Shown piece by piece: positions 57,764 to 64,000 of a stretch of 64,000 nt of DNA (positions are counted from its first letter, which is position 1; every line of letters starts with the position of its first letter). The notes beneath the pieces were generated by a model, which saw only the letters and a list, made by a program, of their open reading frames with translations, was not told the origin of the DNA and made no database searches. Both the position numbers and the translations under genes were made by a program. Source of the stretch: Tetracentron sinense (Eukaryota > Streptophyta > Magnoliopsida > Trochodendrales > Trochodendraceae). The DNA is taken from contig CM026570.1 of NCBI GenBank assembly GCA_015143295.1, positions 6,782,047 to 6,846,046 on the forward strand, read 5' to 3'.

Positions 57764-59176
57764 TCATTGTTGGCCAAAGTCAGAAATATTTTAATTAATA
57801 AAGGTATTAGAAACACAAATGATTTATTTCTCCCTCCCAAAAAACAGTCTAATAGAAGGAAAAAAAAATACCCATGTTTGTGATGTCTCTCTCTGAGGAG
57901 TCTCATAAGTATGAGGTGATTCTTCTGTCATTTTTCACAACAAAACACACCCCAAATATGTAAAAACCAAATCAAAGTCCCAACAGTCCAAAATACTTGA
58001 TGTTGTGCTGTAGAGTTTACAGTTGAGAGCTTGTACTGAATGGAATAGTTATATTCAGAAACTGGACTATGATTTAGAGGTCAGTATTAGTATAGCAAAA
58101 AATCATTTCTATGAAGACTATATCATTTGCATCAAAGTGGGAGACATTGCACAGAATGAGTTTCACAAGTTCAACTGAGTTCGGGAAATTCTCATCTTTG
58201 CATTTTTCTAATAACAGACATCGTCTTTTAAGGATGGTGATCAGCTTCTTTCTGAAACACAATGCAAATTGATTTTCTTTTTAAAGAAAATCCATTTCCT
58301 TTTTCCTCCGTTCCCCTGTATCTTTTTAAAGTATGGTACAAGCGAAGGGTTCTGTATAGATTATGCATGTGTTTAAGTTTTATTAGTCTTCAAGTTAAGA
58401 TATCTGAGCTACATGTCAGAACACATCTTGTAATGTTTCATTTCCATTCTTCACGTTTTGAAGTTTCTGTAATGTAACTCGAAACATCAATTGAGCATAT
58501 CATATCAGCTTATAGTAAATTCGAATTCATCGACGATCATATTGAACATGTGTTCTATATTTATTTCCATTTAAAGTATCAGATTATGAAAATAATTAGG
58601 GAGAACTGTATAAAATAGATAAAATAGGAGGCATAAATAATATTCAAAAATTAGAATATTCAAGAGTTACATTACAGATATGGAGACATGCTTATAGGGA
58701 AGATATGACCTTAAACATCTCTCATGTAGAACAATGTTTGTATAATGGACTCAAATAAATGGGATAAGGCTCAACTGCAGCATTGCTTATAGGGATGATT
58801 TGCATTGCTATGCATTAATGGCAGTAATATCTGAAAGATTCATTATCTAGAAGAAAATTTAGAAAATAAGATTGTAAATCAAATAAGAATTGTATTTCCT
58901 TACACGCTCCCAAAACCCTCATTCCATTTCTCTTCCATATTAAGATATCTTGCACGGCACCCCCAGAAAATTTCTGGTTTCAATTTTCAAACTACAAAAG
59001 CATGAACTACCATAACCAAGTGGTAAGGTTGCAGAAGTAACGAAAAGATGTTAAATATGGTGGAGTGGTCTTTTGGTATTACTCTATTTTGATTAACTGT
59101 ATCTGAATAACTGATACAAAACATAACTATATCAATAGATAACCAATAAAAAAAATGCTAGACCTCATCTCTCTTA
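57764..59176. other. Intergenic region without recognised gene
   Basis: AT-rich. Short open frames only (at most about 70 codons) with no family resemblance seen. Confidence 0.5.
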
Positions 59177-61352
59177 TTAGACCAGGCTAGAGTTGATCTG
59201 GTTCTGCTGAGCTCGCCAAGCAAAATATCGTATACACATTGAGTTGAGGCCTATTGCAATCCCAAAACCTGAAACTGACGACATCGGGATAGCATATGCT
59301 GCTGGCAAATGAATCTGCAAGAGAAATAAGGCTCCAGTTATATAGGTTTTAGTCACCAAGAGGGGGGAAAAAGGAAAGAAAGAAAATGGTCAGAAACCAA
59401 TAACAATTAATGTCCAGAATATCCTGAGAAACATATTGAAGCAGCCTACGCTAGCTTCTTTTTATTTCTCCCTTTTCTTTTAAGTGCACTCCAGTTACTG
59501 AAAAGATATAACAAGACTACATGAAAAATACAAGATCACTTTTGTTTTGTAAGAAAATGTAATAAATTCCAAGATAATCTATGGTGATGAATCAGCAAAT
59601 CCAATTTAATATTGGGAGACATCAGTATCCATTGCCTATTATATACGCCCTAAAAAGTATGACAGGCTTTTCGGTATTTCTGAGAACCAAAACCGTGTCT
59701 GCAACAGGCTTTCCTCCGGAAAAATCATACCCGTAGCAGAGAATATATGATTCATGAATTTATCTTTTCGAATTTTCAACAATGAAACTTTTCTTTGCTC
59801 TTTGATCCTTTGCATAAAGCAATTAGCAAGTTGATTACAGGGATTTTGGTGACAGAATATGTAGCAATGATGTTAAAAGCAAAATAGTCTAATGCAAATA
59901 TTTGAAGCAACGATACAAATGTATGGCGTTTTTACCTTTTAAACGAGTATATGGCTTGTTATTATTCAATTGAAGAGAAGTTTTGGTAGAAGCTGTTGAC
60001 TCATACTGTATGGGCAAGTAAGACAACTCCATGTGATTTAACTTTTTTCAGATTACAAAAGAACTAGGATGCATGATTTTTCCTTCCCACGAACTTATCT
60101 TTCTATTTGTTAGGGTATCGTTTGAAGATGGTATAACTTATAAGAGCATTCATTTTCTAATGCCCGTCTTAACCTTTCTATGGCAACATGATCCCACATA
60201 CTGGTACCACCAGGATTTTAGATAAATTCACTTCTAGTTTGCATTATTCACTTATATGGTGGAAAATCACCTCTTCAGCTATTTGGGTGGAGTAGTTCAT
60301 GTCCAACCCTGACAATCCGAAGCTTATTATTTAATGGAAAATTAATGATCAGTTGATAACAGCATGGTTGTTGAACTTTATAAAGCACAAGAAGTAGACC
60401 GAATTGATCTTTATATCAATGAATAAAGGAAATTGAAATCAGCTACTATGTGAAATAAGATCATTTATTTGGAGTTAGAATGGAAAATCTTTAACAAGAT
60501 CCTATGTTCTCAGCAATCTCCTAAATACTTCAGCAACCGTCTACATGGAGGAGATGACTCATATTACTGATAAATTTTAATGTACTTGTCCAGAAGATCT
60601 TTAGCTCTTTCCCTCGACCTGAAACTGGATTTATTACAATCCAACATTGAGATCGATAGTGTTAACACTATTTCCCAGGTCATGCCACATCTCCTTTGTT
60701 TATGATAAGGATATAGAATTATGCACCGTAAAACTTGCCTTTGGATGGTTCTGAAAGGTCTGCCTTAGTATCCACGGACAGCGGTGAACATGACTGTCCC
60801 AGAGGCAATCCTAGTTTGAATGATACCAGTAAGTGCGCTTATTGCAACAATTAAAGTACCCTCCATGATTGTATTCGCCTTTGGTCATGATTCATGACAA
60901 TCCCAGTATCTTAAAAGTCAGGCATGAGCCTTGTCAGTTTCTACTTTAATCTTCTTTATAACCCCATTTGTATCGCCTATTTTTACACCTTACACAAAAG
61001 CATAGTTGTTCAATCTAAAATGAAAAGATCGTGAAGGGCATAAATCAGAGACAATAAAACAGACCAGAAATGGTATTATGTATTGAAACTTCTTTGTAAA
61101 TGCATTACTCACCATAGAATAGAATATATGGAGAACTATAGCCACAAGGGCAAACTCAAGAGCCGCAAATGTCCATAGATACTCCCTGATAGCTGCAGAT
61201 AAAATTGATAATTCTAAGTAATTCTTGACCATTATTCACACTACTTGATTTTTTAAGACTCAGACTATACCTAGGATGACTGCAAATGTTGATCCCAAGA
61301 GGCCCAGGGTGAAAGAAAATGGTGCTGCAACCACGATAGCTTGAGTTTTCAT
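59177..61352 (-). CDS. Small three-exon membrane protein, unidentified
   Basis: Minus-strand exons 61352-61271, 61192-61113 and 59314-59177 join in phase with GT-AG borders to give 99 residues ending at TAA (59177-59179). The product starts [20 protein letters not shown] and continues [34 protein letters not shown], then [20 protein letters not shown] and [17 protein letters not shown]. Three hydrophobic segments (about 6-28, 32-52 and 56-78) suggest a small integral membrane protein with a hydrophilic C-terminal tail. Splicing phases and absence of stops support a real gene. I do not recognise a named family. The first exon continues upstream of the ATG to an acceptor at 61362, so a further 5' exon, coding or UTR, must lie to the right and was not located. 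The 1.8-kb second intron holds no recognised element. Confidence 0.72.
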
Positions 61353-61361
61353 GTCGGTATT

Positions 61362-62262
61362 CTATAAAATGAGAGGACAGAGAATGTTATACATTAAATA
61401 TCATGATATAAACAAGCACAAACAGATGGCTTGGAAGCAGTCATATCCCTTCTCTCTGTATATGTTTGATCATGCATGCTGATAGTTGTCTATCTCCCTA
61501 ATAGGTGGTGTTTATGGAACTATTAGTAGGCATGCAAATGAAAGTACAATCAGACATGTATACTAACAAAAAAGGAAAATACTAACAACGATGAAAAAAA
61601 AAAAGTTGGTAAGGAACTATGGAGGTCCAACCAAATCATTTGTCAGATATTCTTGACTCTCATGCACGTGCATAAGGTGGGATCCACCATCTGATACATC
61701 CCATAGGAGACTTTTGATGCATAAAAACTATCCTAATTGGAGGATAACCATCAAATAAGCCTAATGAATGATCTTTGTAAGCTTGGAAGAACACAATCCA
61801 TCAAGGAAACTATATAACATATGAATGTCAGACTAAAAGGGAATAACTGCCCCACAATGAGAGAGAGTGGAAGTACATAATACCATTTCTGTTCCATTCA
61901 TCCCCCATAATTTCCATAGAAGTAAATGTTTGCTAGAAATAGAAAACAGAAACTTGCCCTTAAGATGTTGTAAATTGCAGGAAATGTGTGATGGTATGAG
62001 AAACGCAAAGGGAAACGAGTAGGAAACATGGAGGTAAGTCGGTGGGAAACCGCAAAGAGAAACACGAAAGATACAAATTCCATGAGGAAACACATTTCAC
62101 AGGAATTTTCTAAATGTTTACAAGACTTTTCCCACTTGTTTACTCGCATGCTTCCCAAACTATAGGAAACATAGCATCTGTTTCCCAAGCATGTTTCCCA
62201 CGAAATGCCAATTCCACTAGGAAATGGCGGAAATGCATTTCTTGGAAACTATTTGTTGGATA
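61362..62262. other. Upstream intron/flank of the small membrane-protein gene
   Basis: Expected to hold a 5' exon or promoter. Repeated GGAAAC/GAAACA motifs occur at about 61980-62250 (for example TTTCCCAAGCATGTTTCCCA), function unknown. No exon could be assigned. Confidence 0.4.
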
Positions 62263-62267
62263 TTGAG

Positions 62268-63602
62268 TGTGCGATAGCCGGCCCAGGTCAATCTCCTCCC
62301 CACATCAGTGTTTTTCAACTAAAGAGAAACCGAGATCTTTAGAGTCACCACCAATCAAAAATCCGGGTGTGATTGGTCACCCATAATGAAAACCCTTGAT
62401 TCAAGAACAGAGATTGGGTCTGGGGATTCTCTTATGAGTTGGGGAAGGTGTTAGGCACCCCACCTCATCCGTCGAAAGACGGTTACCTCTTAATTTTCTC
62501 CATTAATTTAATTTTAAATTATTTTTTCTTTTTTATTATTTCGAGATTGAAAACTCACCCCTCCTCGACCAAGTTAGGATGATTTTCTCTCTACTTGCGC
62601 GGCAAAATCCATTTTCCCTAAATCGGCGAACGGTCACGCTCTCTCCTCGACCGAGTTAAGAGGGGCCCCGCCTATGTTTGGGTGGAAAATGGACAAAAAA
62701 CTACTAATAATAAAAAAAAAACTGAAATAAAGAAATCAAAGATCTAGTCTTTCAGCCATTTCCTTCATCCGGATTTCCTCTTCCCCACGACCGTGTAGAG
62801 GGAAATCACCGAGCTACTAAGAGAAAGTGAGGGAAGAAAAGACTTGGATAAGTAGAAGTAGAAGATGGGGGATGTAGCATACCTTTTCCCTTTTATTTGG
62901 CTTTCCAAGCATTCAAAAACGTCCTTCCACGATGATAAGATCCGGACTCCAATGAACTAGGCCCCTTTTTCCCTAAAGTAGATGTTGAAGAAGATCTAAA
63001 GGAAGCCTAAATCAACGAACTTGAAGAAACTCTTTGAACACCCTAAAGCTTCGAAGAAATCTGGATTTTCTGGACTCAGGGAATTCTAAGCTTGCTCTCT
63101 CAGTCTAAGGATCTCCAAAGGCTAAGGATTCCCCAAGTTTTCTAAGATTTTCAGAGATGATTCAAGGTTTTTCCAGATTTTCCAAGATTCAAAGTTGAGG
63201 AATGGGTTGGGATGAGGCTCCTTTTATAAGGTGAAAAATAAAGCTTTCACGCTTTCTGGCTGATGTGGGACTAAAAAAATCTCATAACCAAAAAAACGAA
63301 GTGGCACGCAAACCGAAGATAAAATTAGGGTTTCCGTACTGCGCCTTTTAAAAAGCCGCGGCGTGGATTTTAGGCAAAACAGGGAACCACGCCCTTTTAA
63401 AGGGCGCTGGAGTTTTTCAAGTGGAAAAACGGGCCTGTCCCCTTGGGCTCTAATTGGTTCGGGCTCGGCTTGGGTTCGGCTTCACTTTTTGGCTTTAACC
63501 TTGGATATACTGGAGTCCGGATCTCATCTTTGATTTCTTTTGAATGCTCGGAACCAAATGACTTTTTAGGTCTACGAAATCATGCAAAATAGGGTGTCTA
63601 TA
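62268..63602. mobile_element. Solo LTR, 1,335 bp
   Basis: It starts TGTGCGATAGCC and ends AGGGTGTCTATA, the last CA apparently mutated to TA. The perfect 5-bp duplication TTGAG flanks it (62263-62267, 63603-63607). The interior GGGGAAGGTGTTAGGCACCC and the GAGTCACCACC motif are, from memory, typical of certain plant Gypsy LTRs. No gag-pol, so a solo LTR. Confidence 0.78.
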
Positions 63603-63607
63603 TTGAG

Positions 63608-64000
63608 ATTGGGTGACTACAATCCCTCGATCGTATGCTATGATTGATGAATAAAATCCTCAAGTGAATCTCCTCATGCACATCACTACACATGTTTTAT
63701 CATGATTTCAAATGTATTATATGATATCTATTTATTTTAATCTTGATGCATTCATATGTGTATGAGATCATGTTAATATTGTGAGATATGGAGTGTTGGA
63801 TCATCTCTAAGCTAGATTGGGTATCTTGGTGAAGGGTGACCGTTGGATCTTAGTCAAAGGCTTAACAGCTAGTTTGACCAAGCCATTAAGACTCCAAAAA
63901 GCCGTTAAAGTCGTTACTAGATCTAAGGGAACTATGGTAAATGTGGTTGAATCTAGACCATCAATCTAGATTCCAATTGCTTGATATAAGGAAACATTTA
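63608..64000. other. Right edge, no feature recognised
   Basis: AT-rich DNA with no coding or repeat signal that I can support. Confidence 0.5.

Noticed and set aside
1..64000. CRISPR arrays, operons, ribosome binding sites or prokaryotic defence systems
   Set aside because: All features are those of a plant nuclear genome. The tandem arrays seen are minisatellites or coding repeats, not spaced direct repeats.

Overview
This is a stretch of nuclear genome from a flowering plant. The evidence is spliced genes with GT-AG introns, plant-specific protein families (a SPLAYED-type SWI/SNF ATPase tail, a J-domain/DUF3444 protein, a zerumbone-synthase-like SDR), and dense, nested, mostly decayed transposons. 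The DNA cannot settle the species. Gene structure and repeat types fit a non-grass angiosperm, probably woody (eudicot or magnoliid).

Layout. 1-6813 is one long intron of a SPLAYED-like gene. It holds an antisense Copia retrotransposon that itself received a hAT-like element and a truncated LINE. 6814-15142 carries the last five coding exons of that gene, ending in a single 6,984-bp exon with nine tandem ~67-residue repeats. 15143-16448 is its 3' flank with a foldback MITE. 16449-30680 is a decayed dehydroquinate dehydratase/shikimate dehydrogenase gene: first exon with an in-frame TGA, three late exons with a frameshift, middle exons not found. Its large intron is filled by a 5.56-kb hAT element containing a MITE that in turn contains a LINE, each still traceable. 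30954-32936 (minus) is an intact two-exon short-chain dehydrogenase. 33419-44003 is a repeat zone: two abutting Mutator-type MITEs, a SINE, a 3,500-bp solo LTR with perfect target duplication, a second hAT element enclosing a LINE, and another LINE with an RNase H end.

44090-53445 is an apparently intact J-domain plus double DUF3444 gene. Its 5' UTR intron (about 5.3 kb) holds at least five nested DNA elements including a Helitron. 54500-57060 is again MITE and SINE territory. Two tRNA-Pro genes (UGG on +, AGG on -) face each other at 57316-57763 with a MITE between them. 59177-61352 (minus) encodes a 99-residue membrane protein in three exons. A 1,335-bp solo LTR lies upstream of it at 62268-63602.

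The genes do not form a functional cluster. The notable content is a well-ordered record of nested insertions with matching target-site duplications, a recent-looking repeat expansion at the SPLAYED C terminus, a shikimate-pathway pseudogene, and a MITE group sharing a common inner core. Nothing here looks like a new defence or signalling system. All identifications come from reading the sequence; no database search was possible.
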